Positions 26,275-34,609 of a DNA stretch of 64,000 nucleotides are shown one piece after another (the first letter of the stretch is position 1; every line of letters starts with the position of its first letter). Position numbers and translations under genes: made by a program. The stretch comes from Anaerovorax odorimutans. Lineage in GTDB: Bacteria > Bacillota > Clostridia > Peptostreptococcales > Anaerovoracaceae. The DNA lies in NCBI RefSeq assembly GCF_024459955.1, contig NZ_JANFXK010000001.1, forward strand, positions 186,001-250,000, read 5' to 3'. The notes under the pieces were generated by a model. That model saw only the letters and a program-made list of their open reading frames with translations, made no database searches and was not told where the DNA came from.

Positions 26275-26319
26275 TTCGCCTGCAATACCACAAAACTCTT
26301 CATTATACGGTTCAGAAAA

Positions 26320-27003
26320 CTATTTCTCAGCTCGCTCTTCGTCAAAACGCTTCTCCGTCCCTTCTTCCTTCTCCCGAACAATCATCTCCTCAGCCTCCTT
26401 CGGCACCTCCGCAGCCGCCACACTGCGCTTCGCGGCTGCCAGCACCCTTTCCCGCCGCCGATCCAGCGCTTCCCGGTCAAAATAGCTCCCCGGATCACGG
26501 TCGTCTTCCCGGGCCATGGCCTCCGCAAGCTCGGCCGCGAGCTCCTCCCTGCTCTTTGCTTTCCCAGCGCTCTGCCGGGCGCCCGGCAGGCCTTGGCCGG
26601 AATCGGCGAACACAAAAAGTCTTTGCCCCAGATAATTAAACAGCGTAAAGAGGCACATCCCCGCCAGCATAGCCACGTTTTCCTGAAACTGGCGGTCCTG
26701 CCCGGACAGCATCAACATAGCCCAGGGCTTGGCTACCCCATAAGCCAGCAGATAACAGACTCCGATGTTTACGGCAAACCGCAGTCCGCTTTTAATCACA
26801 TTGCCTTCATGGCGGAAAGTAAACCTCTTGTTGAGATAAAAGCTCAGAAAGCTGACGATCACATAATTAGCGGCCGTGGACACCCAGTAGGAGACTCCCG
26901 CCAGATTATAGAGGCCAAACATAATCGCCATACCAAGAAGGGTATTTATAACTCCAACAATAACAAACTTAAATAAGGTTTTATTCAATATGCGTTTCAC
27001 CAT
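26320..27003 (-). CDS. GtrA-family membrane protein with a charged C-terminal extension
   Basis: Residues 1 to about 130 are a GtrA domain: four helices including FVIVGVINTLLGMAIMFGLY, a YLNKRFTFR motif near 57-65, and a last helix ending in YLGQRLFVF. GtrA proteins are thought to flip undecaprenyl-phosphate-linked sugars made by GtrB. Residues about 131-227 are an added hydrophilic tail rich in Ala, Glu and Arg, predicted largely helical or coiled coil; the usual family length is 120-150. The gene follows gtrB (27037-28020) by 33 bp, giving the canonical gtrB-gtrA pair. Confidence 0.85.
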   Translation of the reverse strand: MVKRILNKTLFKFVIVGVINTLLGMAIMFGLYNLAGVSYWVSTAANYVIVSFLSFYLNKRFTFRHEGNVIKSGLRFAVNIGVCYLLAYGVAKPWAMLMLSGQDRQFQENVAMLAGMCLFTLFNYLGQRLFVFADSGQGLPGARQSAGKAKSREELAAELAEAMAREDDRDPGSYFDREALDRRRERVLAAAKRSVAAAEVPKEAEEMIVREKEEGTEKRFDEERAEK

Positions 27004-27036
27004 AATACAACTTCCTTCATATATAATCGGATTTCA

Positions 27037-28020
27037 TCATTTTTCCCTGATGCTCGTTTTGCTGATATTCGTTTTACGGATGTTCGTTTTAGCCACAATA
27101 TAAATGGGTCGTTTTTTTACTTCCGCGTAGATTCTGCCTACGTATTCGCCGATGATTCCCAGAGAGATCAGCTGTACGCCGCCCAGGACAGCAATCAGCG
27201 TGATGGTGGTAAAGTACCCGGGTACATCGACACCGTAAATCAGGATGCGCACAAAGAGATAGACCAGATAGAGCATGCTGATGGCAAGCAGCACACCGCC
27301 CAGATAGACGCACAGTCTGAGGGGCTGTACGTTAAAGGAGACGACGCCGTCAATGCCGTAGCGCAGCAATCGTTTAAAGGACCATCGGCTGTCATCGAAT
27401 GTTCTCTGCCGATTGGCGTATTCGATATAGGTCTGGTTAAAGCCCACCCAGGAAAAGATGCCCTTGGAAAAACGGTTGGTTTCCTTGAGAGAAAGGACCG
27501 CGTCGATGGTTTCCCGGCTGAGGAGGCGGAAATCGCCAGCGCCGTCCACCATATGAACATCGACCATTTTATTGACCAGCTTGTAGTAGGTCCTGGCAAA
27601 AAAAGCGGCTTTCTTCGGTTCGCCCTTTCGGTCACGTTTAGCGATGACCTGATCGTACCCCTCTTCGTATTTTTCCAGCATCTGATGAATCAGAGCCGGC
27701 GGATGCTGCAGATCGGCATCCATTATGACAGCGCAGTCCCCGGACGCATGTTCGAGGCCGGCCAGCATGGCCGCCTCCTTTCCGAAGTTCCGGCTGAAAG
27801 AAATGTATTTAAGGCAGTCGTTTCCGGCCGCGAATTCAAGAATCAAGGCTAAGGTTTTGTCCCTGCTGCCGTCATTGACAAAGATCAGTTCATAATCGTA
27901 TTTTTCGGGATCCAGCTGACGCAGCTGTTTGATCAGCGCCCCGTGAAACAGGCGCAAAACTTTTTCTTCATTATAACAAGGAACGATAACGCTCAGTTTT
28001 TGTTTCTTTTTTTCATTCAT
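27037..28020 (-). CDS. GtrB/DPM1-type polyprenyl-phosphate glycosyltransferase (GT2), second copy
   Basis: 327 residues: LSVIVPCYNEEKVL at the start, FVNDGSRDKT, the metal motif MDADLQHPP, and two C-terminal membrane helices. Start chosen at the ATG at 28020, since homologues begin a few residues before LSVIVPCYNEE and the promoter lies at 28049-28077, inside the longer open frame. It probably loads a sugar onto undecaprenyl phosphate for flipping by the adjacent GtrA. It is a clear paralogue of the product of 281-1267 but has the base composition of the flanking chromosome, not of the AT-rich locus. Confidence 0.88.
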   Translation of the reverse strand: MNEKKKQKLSVIVPCYNEEKVLRLFHGALIKQLRQLDPEKYDYELIFVNDGSRDKTLALILEFAAGNDCLKYISFSRNFGKEAAMLAGLEHASGDCAVIMDADLQHPPALIHQMLEKYEEGYDQVIAKRDRKGEPKKAAFFARTYYKLVNKMVDVHMVDGAGDFRLLSRETIDAVLSLKETNRFSKGIFSWVGFNQTYIEYANRQRTFDDSRWSFKRLLRYGIDGVVSFNVQPLRLCVYLGGVLLAISMLYLVYLFVRILIYGVDVPGYFTTITLIAVLGGVQLISLGIIGEYVGRIYAEVKKRPIYIVAKTNIRKTNISKTSIREK

Positions 28021-28048
28021 ACTTCTTATCCCTCCCCGACAAGAAAAC

Positions 28049-28077
28049 AGTATACCATACAAAAATTGAAATTTCAA
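28049..28077 (-). promoter_or_regulatory. Sigma-A-type promoter for gtrB-gtrA
   Basis: TTGAAA (28072-28077), 17 bp, TATACT (28049-28054) on the minus strand, with TATGG before the -10. It lies about 30 bp upstream of the chosen gtrB start, with GGGAGGG between, and shares the architecture of the promoters at 7936 and 25013. Confidence 0.7.
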
Positions 28078-28217
28078 CGTTTCTGAGCCGCCGCTCTTCG
28101 TCAGGGCTTTACAGGATTCCCACGGTTTCGACAGAAAAACAAAACTGCTCCAGAAGAACCCGCCCACCCTTGCTTGACAAGAGACAGGCCGGAATCTGAA
28201 ACAGTTTTTTCATTTTC

Positions 28218-28868
28218 CTAAAATAATTTTAAAAACTCACCGACGCGTTTTTCAATATCCGGCGCTCCGAATACTGAGGAACCGGCGACAACCAGTTCTA
28301 CCCCTGCGTCCGTAACGGAACGGACATTGTCCAGGTTGATTCCGCCGTCGATCTCAATGATAAAATCATGATCGTTCTGCATTTTCAGCGCTTTCAGCGC
28401 TTCGACCTTCCGCAGGGCCGAGGGAATGAACTTCTGGCCGCCGAACCCCGGGTTGACCGACATAATCAGAATCAAATCCGCTTCCTCGAGAATGTAATCC
28501 AGGGAAGAGAGCGAAGTCGCCGGGTTTAACGCCACTCCGGCCTTTACTCCCAAACTCTTGATATGCTGCACCGTCCTGTGCAGATGCGGGCAGGCTTCCT
28601 GATGGACCGTAATATATTCCGTCTGATCCGTTACGAAGTCTTCCAGATATTTATCTGGATTCTCAATCATTAAATGTACATCAAAGGGCAGCTTCGTTTT
28701 GCCGCAGAGGCTCTTCATAACCGTTGCCCCATAACTGATATTGGGCACGAAGTGACCGTCCATGACATCCACGTGTATCACATGGGCCCCGGCTTTTTCA
28801 ATCAATTCCGTTTCTTTTCCCAGCTGGGAGAAATCCGCGGATAAAATAGATGGCGCTAATCTGATCAT
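28218..28868 (-). CDS. rpe: Ribulose-phosphate 3-epimerase
   Basis: Interconverts ribulose-5-phosphate and xylulose-5-phosphate in the pentose phosphate pathway. 216 residues of a TIM barrel: LAPSILSADFSQLGKE, HVDVMDGHFVPNISYG (metal-binding His and Asp), DVHLMIENP, LIMSVNPGFGGQKF, and EIDGGI with the second catalytic Asp. The length is typical. It is the last gene of the priA-to-rpe block, 38 bp after rsgA, the usual order in Firmicutes. Confidence 0.95.
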   Translation of the reverse strand: MIRLAPSILSADFSQLGKETELIEKAGAHVIHVDVMDGHFVPNISYGATVMKSLCGKTKLPFDVHLMIENPDKYLEDFVTDQTEYITVHQEACPHLHRTVQHIKSLGVKAGVALNPATSLSSLDYILEEADLILIMSVNPGFGGQKFIPSALRKVEALKALKMQNDHDFIIEIDGGINLDNVRSVTDAGVELVVAGSSVFGAPDIEKRVGEFLKLF

Positions 28869-28906
28869 AGCAAATCCTTTCCTGATTTTCGCTGATATTT
28901 TTTCTG

Positions 28907-29779
28907 CTAATATTTTTTCTTTTCCTGTATTTCTTTAAGCTGATCCTTATAGGATTCATAGCGGCATGGGGTGATTTCTCCATCCTCCACAGCCTGCCGC
29001 ACCGCGCATCCCGGCTCTTTCAGATGTCTGCAGTTGTCGTACCGGCACTGCCCCACAAAGGGCTCCATCTCCGGATACAGAAACTGCAGCTCCTCTTCAT
29101 CGGCCTCCAGGATGTCAAAGGATGTAAATCCCGGCGTATCAAAGATCATGGTGCCGCCGCCCAGGTCAAACAGCTCACAATGGCGGGTCGTATGTTTTCC
29201 CCGTCTGGTCTTCTCGCTGATATCACCTGTCTCTGCTCCTGCGCCGGGTATCAGCCGGTTGAGGATCGTGGACTTTCCCACGCCCGACGGACCGGCCAGC
29301 GCCGTCCGCTTGCCGCTCATCTGTTCCCGCAGCTCTGCGATGCCTTCCCCGGTGCTGCCGCTGAGACACACCACCGGATAGATCTGCCTGTAAATCTCCA
29401 GGATCTCCGATACGGTTTTTCCTTTCGCCAGATCAATCTTGTTGATGCAAAGGATCACATCCGTACCGCTCTTTTCCGCCATCACCAGGAAACGATCCGC
29501 AATGGAAAGATTGGGCTTGGGCCTGGCCGCTGCCAGAACTACAGCAAAGCAGTCAACATTGGCAATGGGCGGCCGGACAAACTGATTCTTACGTTCGCCG
29601 ATCTCCCGGATCAGCCCGTCATCTTCTTCGTCCCGGCCCAGATCAAATTCCACCTGATCTCCCACAAAGGGCGTGATTCCCTCCTTTTTGAAGACCCCTC
29701 TGGCCTTGCACTGGTAAACCTCCGTACCGCTTTTTACATAGTAGAATCCTGCGATTCCCTTGACAATAGTGCCCTTCAT
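28907..29779 (-). CDS. rsgA: Small ribosomal subunit-dependent GTPase A
   Basis: A circularly permuted GTPase that assists late 30S maturation. 290 residues: an N-terminal OB domain, then G4 (CINKIDLAKG) before G1 (GPSGVGKSTILNRL near 167) and G3 (DTPGFTSFD), and a C-terminal zinc knuckle with CRYDNCRHLKEPGC. The start ATG overlaps the prkC stop by one base (TGATG), so translation is probably coupled. Confidence 0.95.
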   Translation of the reverse strand: MKGTIVKGIAGFYYVKSGTEVYQCKARGVFKKEGITPFVGDQVEFDLGRDEEDDGLIREIGERKNQFVRPPIANVDCFAVVLAAARPKPNLSIADRFLVMAEKSGTDVILCINKIDLAKGKTVSEILEIYRQIYPVVCLSGSTGEGIAELREQMSGKRTALAGPSGVGKSTILNRLIPGAGAETGDISEKTRRGKHTTRHCELFDLGGGTMIFDTPGFTSFDILEADEEELQFLYPEMEPFVGQCRYDNCRHLKEPGCAVRQAVEDGEITPCRYESYKDQLKEIQEKKKY

Positions 29780-31719
29780 CAGCGGATAGTCCCCTTTGTA
29801 AAGTCAACCGTCTTCTTCATTACCTGCTTGCCGTCAAAGGTGACGATTACCGTTCCCTTGCCTTTTCCTTCAAGCATTACGTCCTCGCTGCCATCACTTT
29901 TTATCCTCTGCTGATGGTCGATTACATTTCTGGTTCCGTCGCTGTCGCTCAGCGTTACGGTCATAAAGAACATTTCGTTTTCCGCCTGGTTAAAATCAAT
30001 ATGCAGCTGCAGCTCCTTGGATTCCTCCGGTCCGGTGCTGACGGTCAGTTTAATGGAAGTCCCTTTGGAAACCTCTTTGTTGGCATCGTACTGCTGCCAC
30101 ATAACCTGGTTCACCGAATAGGTGGTGCTGGATTCATAACTAACCTTTCCCGGTTTGAGACCAAGGTCCTCCAGCTCCTGCTGAGCCGCGTCGATATCCT
30201 TTCCGATCAGATAAGGAACCACAACCTTCATCTTTGAGCCGTCGCTCAGCACCAGATCGATGGCCGTGCCTTCCTTTTCCGTAGATCCGGCCTCAGGAGA
30301 TTGTTTGTACACCTTGCCCTTTTCCAGCTCGCTGGCGCCGGTGCTCACGTTTCCGACTTTAAAGTTGTTGGCTTCCAGCAACTCTCTGGCTTCATCCTCT
30401 GTTTTTCCGGTCACGTCCGGCACTTTGCCGTTTCCCGGGCCTTTACTGATATTTACCCGTATCGTCGTGCCTTTCTTGGCCGGGGTGTTGGCCTCGGGGC
30501 TTTGGGAAACAACGCTTCCCTCCGGAATCTCCGGATCGGAAACCAGATCGCCCTGTTCTACTTCGAAGCCAACCTCTTCAGCCAGTTTCTGAGCCTCTTC
30601 AAGAGTCTGGCCTGTCAAGTTCGGCACAATGACCGGCTTTCCGCTGAATACCCCCGTCGCCGCGGCAACCGCCACGGCAGCCACTACGACCAGTCCCGCA
30701 ATCACGGCAATCAGAATTTTTTTATTTCTGCCTGAACCGTTCTTATTCTTCTTGTTTTTCTTTTTCTTCTTTGGCTCTTCGTAATCGTCATCATCTTCAT
30801 CGTCGCCGTCATCAAAATCCGTATCCACCAGCGGCTTATCGGGATCCGCCTTTTCGTTTTCTCCGGCCATAAAAACAGAATTTCCAACGACGCTTCCCAC
30901 AAACTCCAGACGGTCCAGCGTATCGATCAGCTCATCGGCACTGGCAAAGCGGTTGGTCTGATATTTATCGGCACACTTGAGAACAATCCTCTCCAACGCC
31001 GGCGGAATGCCGGAAACCAGTTTGGAGGGCGGTACCATTTCACTGTTGATATGCATCAGCGCGATGTTCACCGGATTGTCTCCGTCAAAGGGAACACGGC
31101 CTGTGAGCATTTCATACATAACGATTCCCAGAGAATAAATATCGGATTTTTCATCCACATATCCTCCCCTGGCCTGTTCCGGGGAAAAATAATGGACCGA
31201 ACCCATGATTCCGCCTCCGGTCGTATCCACGATAGTGGAGGAGTTTACCGCCTTAGCGATACCAAAGTCGGTGATCTTGGCCGTTCCGCCGGATGTGATC
31301 AATACGTTATGGGGCTTGACGTCCCTGTGTATAATCTGATTTTTATGGGCCACGCTGAGGGCCGCGGCAATCTGCTTTGTCAACTCAATCACTCGCGGAT
31401 AAGGAAGGGGCCCTTCATCGTGAATCAGCTCGCTGAGGGTTCTTCCTTCAACCAGCTCCATAACGATGTAGTGGATATTGCCTTCCTGTCCTACATCGAA
31501 AATATTTACAATATTGGGATGGGACAGACTGGCCGCCGCCTGGGATTCCCTTCTGAAACTTTCTATGAATTTACGGTCCTTGACAAATTCCGGCTTTAGT
31601 ACTTTAATGGCGATATAGCGATTCAAAAGCTTATCTTTTGCTTTATATACAACGGACATGCCGCCTTCGCCAATCTTTTCAAACAGCTCATATCGCCCAG
31701 CTAAGATCTTACTGCTCAT
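29779..31719 (-). CDS. prkC: PASTA-domain Ser/Thr protein kinase
   Basis: A membrane kinase that senses muropeptides or lipid II and phosphorylates growth and cell-wall proteins. Kinase domain at about 8-270 (GEGGMSVVYKAKDK, AIKVLK, IHRDVKPHNVLI, DFGIAKAV), an acidic-then-Lys-rich juxtamembrane stretch, one membrane helix near 335-360, three extracellular PASTA repeats (VPNLTGQTLEEA, VPDVTGKTEDEA, VPYLIGKDIDAA) and an extra C-terminal beta-rich region of about 90 residues. The start at 31719 (Met-Ser-Ser) is chosen because GGAGG lies 6 bp before it, whereas it abuts the upstream ATG at 31725. Paired with prpC just upstream. Confidence 0.93.
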   Translation of the reverse strand: MSSKILAGRYELFEKIGEGGMSVVYKAKDKLLNRYIAIKVLKPEFVKDRKFIESFRRESQAAASLSHPNIVNIFDVGQEGNIHYIVMELVEGRTLSELIHDEGPLPYPRVIELTKQIAAALSVAHKNQIIHRDVKPHNVLITSGGTAKITDFGIAKAVNSSTIVDTTGGGIMGSVHYFSPEQARGGYVDEKSDIYSLGIVMYEMLTGRVPFDGDNPVNIALMHINSEMVPPSKLVSGIPPALERIVLKCADKYQTNRFASADELIDTLDRLEFVGSVVGNSVFMAGENEKADPDKPLVDTDFDDGDDEDDDDYEEPKKKKKNKKNKNGSGRNKKILIAVIAGLVVVAAVAVAAATGVFSGKPVIVPNLTGQTLEEAQKLAEEVGFEVEQGDLVSDPEIPEGSVVSQSPEANTPAKKGTTIRVNISKGPGNGKVPDVTGKTEDEARELLEANNFKVGNVSTGASELEKGKVYKQSPEAGSTEKEGTAIDLVLSDGSKMKVVVPYLIGKDIDAAQQELEDLGLKPGKVSYESSTTYSVNQVMWQQYDANKEVSKGTSIKLTVSTGPEESKELQLHIDFNQAENEMFFMTVTLSDSDGTRNVIDHQQRIKSDGSEDVMLEGKGKGTVIVTFDGKQVMKKTVDFTKGTIR

Positions 31720-31731
31720 TCTCATCCTCCC

Positions 31732-32460
31732 TTATATTTTCAAACAAACTACGGTGATGTTGTCTCTGCCGCCGCATCGGATGGCTTCTTCCACAAGACG
31801 TGTGCATGTCCCTGACATCGTATTCTTTTTGTCCAGTATCTCCACAAGCTTTTGTTCCTCTACCTCACCGTAAAGTCCGTCCGAACAAAGCATCACTATG
31901 TCGCCCTTTTCTAGCTGCGTCTGAAAAAAATCAGCTTTTACCGTAAGCTCCGCGCCCACGGCTCTTGTGATCACATTTTTCTGATTGTGATTTTCCGCTT
32001 CCTCGGTGGTGATCACACCGTTTCTTAAAAGCTCGTTCACATAAGTATGGTCCTCTGTGATCTGGGAGAGCCTGCCCCCGCGGTATAAATACGCACGGCT
32101 GTCCCCCACATTGACCACATAGGCGGTATCGTCTCTGATGTACGCGATGACCGCAGTGGTGGCCATCCCTTTGTTTTCTTTATGTTTTCGCCCCATCTGA
32201 TAAATCTCATCATTGACCAGCCTAAGGCACCGGTTAAAATATTCGTAGATTTCCTGGTCCTCCATGCATTTCTCTATGGGATTGGCAGCCACATATTCGG
32301 CCACCCCCCGCACACAGGTCCTGCTGGCGATCTCGCCTGCGTTGTTTCCGCCCACGCCATCAGCCACAACGTAAACGTTGTGGCTGGGAATGACGAAACA
32401 CGCATCTTCATTATTATCGCGAATCACCCCGGTATTGCTTTTAAATCCTATTTGCGCCAT
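31732..32460 (-). CDS. prpC: PP2C-type protein phosphatase
   Basis: The cognate phosphatase of PrkC. About 242 residues with the PPM motifs TGVIRDNNEDA, VYVVADGVGGNNAGEIA, VNVGDSRAYLYR, ITEDHTYV and IVMLCSDGLYGEV, and a final GGRDNITVVC. The metal-binding Asp residues are all present. The start at 32460 is supported by GGAG seven bases upstream; the frame extends further but without homology. The prkC start lies 12 bp downstream. Confidence 0.93.
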   Translation of the reverse strand: MAQIGFKSNTGVIRDNNEDACFVIPSHNVYVVADGVGGNNAGEIASRTCVRGVAEYVAANPIEKCMEDQEIYEYFNRCLRLVNDEIYQMGRKHKENKGMATTAVIAYIRDDTAYVVNVGDSRAYLYRGGRLSQITEDHTYVNELLRNGVITTEEAENHNQKNVITRAVGAELTVKADFFQTQLEKGDIVMLCSDGLYGEVEEQKLVEILDKKNTMSGTCTRLVEEAIRCGGRDNITVVCLKI

Positions 32461-32494
32461 ATTATTTCTCCGCTCAGAAGGTATTAACGAACAT

Positions 32495-33787
32495 TTATAC
32501 AAGTCCCTTACTCTTTTTCATCACGCAGATAAAAAATCCGTCTGTATGGTTAATGTGGGGAAGCAGCTGAATCGCCTCCTCTTTCTTGAAGCTCGGGTTC
32601 TTTTTGAGAAAGTCGGCAATGATTCTCTGGTTTTCATAAGGATTGATGGTGCAGGTGCTGTAAAGCAGCGTGCCGCCCGGTTTAACGTATTGGGAGGACG
32701 CGGATAGAATCGCCAGCTGCTTTTTCGGCAGCAGCTCCATCTCCGTAGTCTTTTCCTTGTATTTGATCTCCGGTTTTCTGCGGACAACGCCCAAGCCGGA
32801 ACAAGGCACATCCACCAGAACCCGGTCGGCCTTCTCAACCATGGAAGAATCCACTCTGGTAGCGTCCCAGGAGCGGGTCTCCACATTGGTAATCCCCAGT
32901 CGTTCCGCTTCCTTATCGATAATGTCCAGTTTTCTTCTATAAATATCGGATGCGATGATCGTACCCGTATTGTTCATTCTTTCTGCGATTGCCATGGTTT
33001 TGCCGCCCGGAGCCGCACAGACATCCATAACAACGTCTCCGTGCTTGGGATCCAGCTTTTCCGCCACCAGCATGGAACTTTCATCCTGAATGGAAAACAG
33101 CCCGTGCTTGTAGAGTTCCGTACCCAGCAGTTCGCTGCCTTTGACGTGCAGCGCGTTCTGGCACAGCTCTCCCGGCGTTATTTCATAACCCTTCGCTTCC
33201 AGCTTCTCAATCAGATCCTTTTTTATGATCCGCAGCCAATTGAGGCGGATCGTGGTCTGAGGCGTTTCATTTCCTGCTTTCAGCAGCTCCTCCACAAAGT
33301 CCACCTTGTACTGCTCCATCCAAAGCTCGATGATCCACGGCGCATAGGAATACTTGATGGATAAATAGCGAATCTCATCCTCCGTACGATCCGGCAGCTT
33401 GATGGAAAATTTGCGGTTCAGGTAATTTCTCAGGACGCCGTTAACAAAGCCTTCCCTTCCCCGGCAGTATCGTTTGGCAAGGATCACGCTTTCGTTAACT
33501 GCCGCGTATTCAGGCACTGAGTCCATATACCCCAGCTGGTAGATCCCCATGCGCAGTACGGTCAGATCGCTGGCCCGAAGCGAATCCGCCCCCGAGCTCA
33601 CAAGCTGATCGATATAGTAGTCCAAGAGGAGCTTGTTTTCCAGCACCCCATATACCAGTTCCCTAACAAACCCTTGAGAATTAGGCCTGTTGCAGATAAT
33701 CTGGTGGTTTAAAGCGATATTGGAATAGGATTTTTTTGACTCCACATCCATCAGTGTTAAATAAGCGGTTTTCCTGTTTGCATCCAT
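32495..33787 (-). CDS. rsmB: 16S rRNA m5C967 methyltransferase
   Basis: About 430 residues. The N-terminal NusB-like RNA-binding domain (residues about 1-140) is followed by a SAM methyltransferase domain: DVCAAPGGKTMAIAERM near 257, SDIYRRKLDII, VDVPCSGLGVVRRKPEIK with a conserved Cys near 330, and LLYSTCTINPYEN with the catalytic Cys. The ATG at 33787 is preferred over a TTG two codons upstream. The start follows the metallopeptidase stop by 3 bp. In related genomes rlmN often sits between rsmB and prpC; here it is absent. Confidence 0.93.
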   Translation of the reverse strand: MDANRKTAYLTLMDVESKKSYSNIALNHQIICNRPNSQGFVRELVYGVLENKLLLDYYIDQLVSSGADSLRASDLTVLRMGIYQLGYMDSVPEYAAVNESVILAKRYCRGREGFVNGVLRNYLNRKFSIKLPDRTEDEIRYLSIKYSYAPWIIELWMEQYKVDFVEELLKAGNETPQTTIRLNWLRIIKKDLIEKLEAKGYEITPGELCQNALHVKGSELLGTELYKHGLFSIQDESSMLVAEKLDPKHGDVVMDVCAAPGGKTMAIAERMNNTGTIIASDIYRRKLDIIDKEAERLGITNVETRSWDATRVDSSMVEKADRVLVDVPCSGLGVVRRKPEIKYKEKTTEMELLPKKQLAILSASSQYVKPGGTLLYSTCTINPYENQRIIADFLKKNPSFKKEEAIQLLPHINHTDGFFICVMKKSKGLV

Positions 33788-33789
33788 GA

Positions 33790-34497
33790 TCAATCACGCT
33801 CCCTAATCAATAGTAACCTTATTAAATTTAAAACGGCTGTTGCAAGGGCCGCCACATAGGTCATGGCCGCCGCTGAAAGGACCTTCTTCGACCCTGCGAT
33901 CTCGTCCGTTCCGACGATGCCCAGAGTCTGCAGCTGCTGGATCGCTCTGCTGCTGGCATTGAGCTCCACCGGCAATGTGACCAGATGAAAAACAACGACC
34001 GCCGCAAAGAAAAGAATCCCTATGTCAAAAACTAAATTTCCCGTGGCTATCCTGCCTGTACCGGAAATGACAATTCCAATAATCAGCAGGAACCAGGAAA
34101 GATTAGATGCTACGTTGACCACCGGTACAATGGCGTTTCTGATGGTTAAAAGCGCATAGCCGCCGCCATGCTGGATAGCATGTCCTGATTCATGCGCCGC
34201 TATGCTGACCGATGCGATTGTCGCATCGTTATAAACCTGTGCGGAAAGACGCATAACCCGGTCCCGCGGGTCATAGTGGTCGCTGAGCGTCCCTCCCACC
34301 ATTTCGATCCTTACGTTCTGAAGCCCATTGGCGTCCAATACTCTTCTCGCTGCCTGCGCCCCTGTCATATGGGTTCTGTTGGGAACCTGTGAAAACTTTC
34401 GATATGCACGGTTCACCTTCCCCTGTGCGTACAGCGTAAATAAAATCGCCGGAATCAGCAGAATAATCGTAGGATCAAACATCCCAAACATCGGCAT
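33790..34497 (-). CDS. Membrane zinc metallopeptidase, YugP type
   Basis: 235 residues. N-terminal membrane helix (IILLIPAILFTLYAQ), the zinc motif SIAAHESGHAIQH (HExxH form) near residue 103, and two further hydrophobic segments (about 133-170 and 205-228). LPVELNASSRAIQQL after the motif is characteristic of the neutral zinc metallopeptidase family (YugP). The function is not well known; membrane protein quality control is usually proposed. It sits between fmt and rsmB as in many clostridia. Confidence 0.85.
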   Translation of the reverse strand: MPMFGMFDPTIILLIPAILFTLYAQGKVNRAYRKFSQVPNRTHMTGAQAARRVLDANGLQNVRIEMVGGTLSDHYDPRDRVMRLSAQVYNDATIASVSIAAHESGHAIQHGGGYALLTIRNAIVPVVNVASNLSWFLLIIGIVISGTGRIATGNLVFDIGILFFAAVVVFHLVTLPVELNASSRAIQQLQTLGIVGTDEIAGSKKVLSAAAMTYVAALATAVLNLIRLLLIRERD

Positions 34498-34609
34498 GAT
34501 CCGTACCCCTCCTTTTTATTTTCATTCTATTAAGAAACGAGCCACGTCAAGTTTCTTTCACTATATTGTACCTCACGGCAACGCCGCACACTCTGGTTAA
34601 TATAGTATT

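Noticed and set aside
28021-28167. N-terminal extension of the second GtrB to 28167
   Set aside because: The extension has no homology to the family and overlaps a clear promoter; the ATG at 28020 with a purine-rich site fits homologues.
29024-29914. A 296-codon plus-strand open frame opposite rsgA and the prkC end
   Set aside because: RsgA motifs are complete on the minus strand; no independent coding evidence for the antisense frame.
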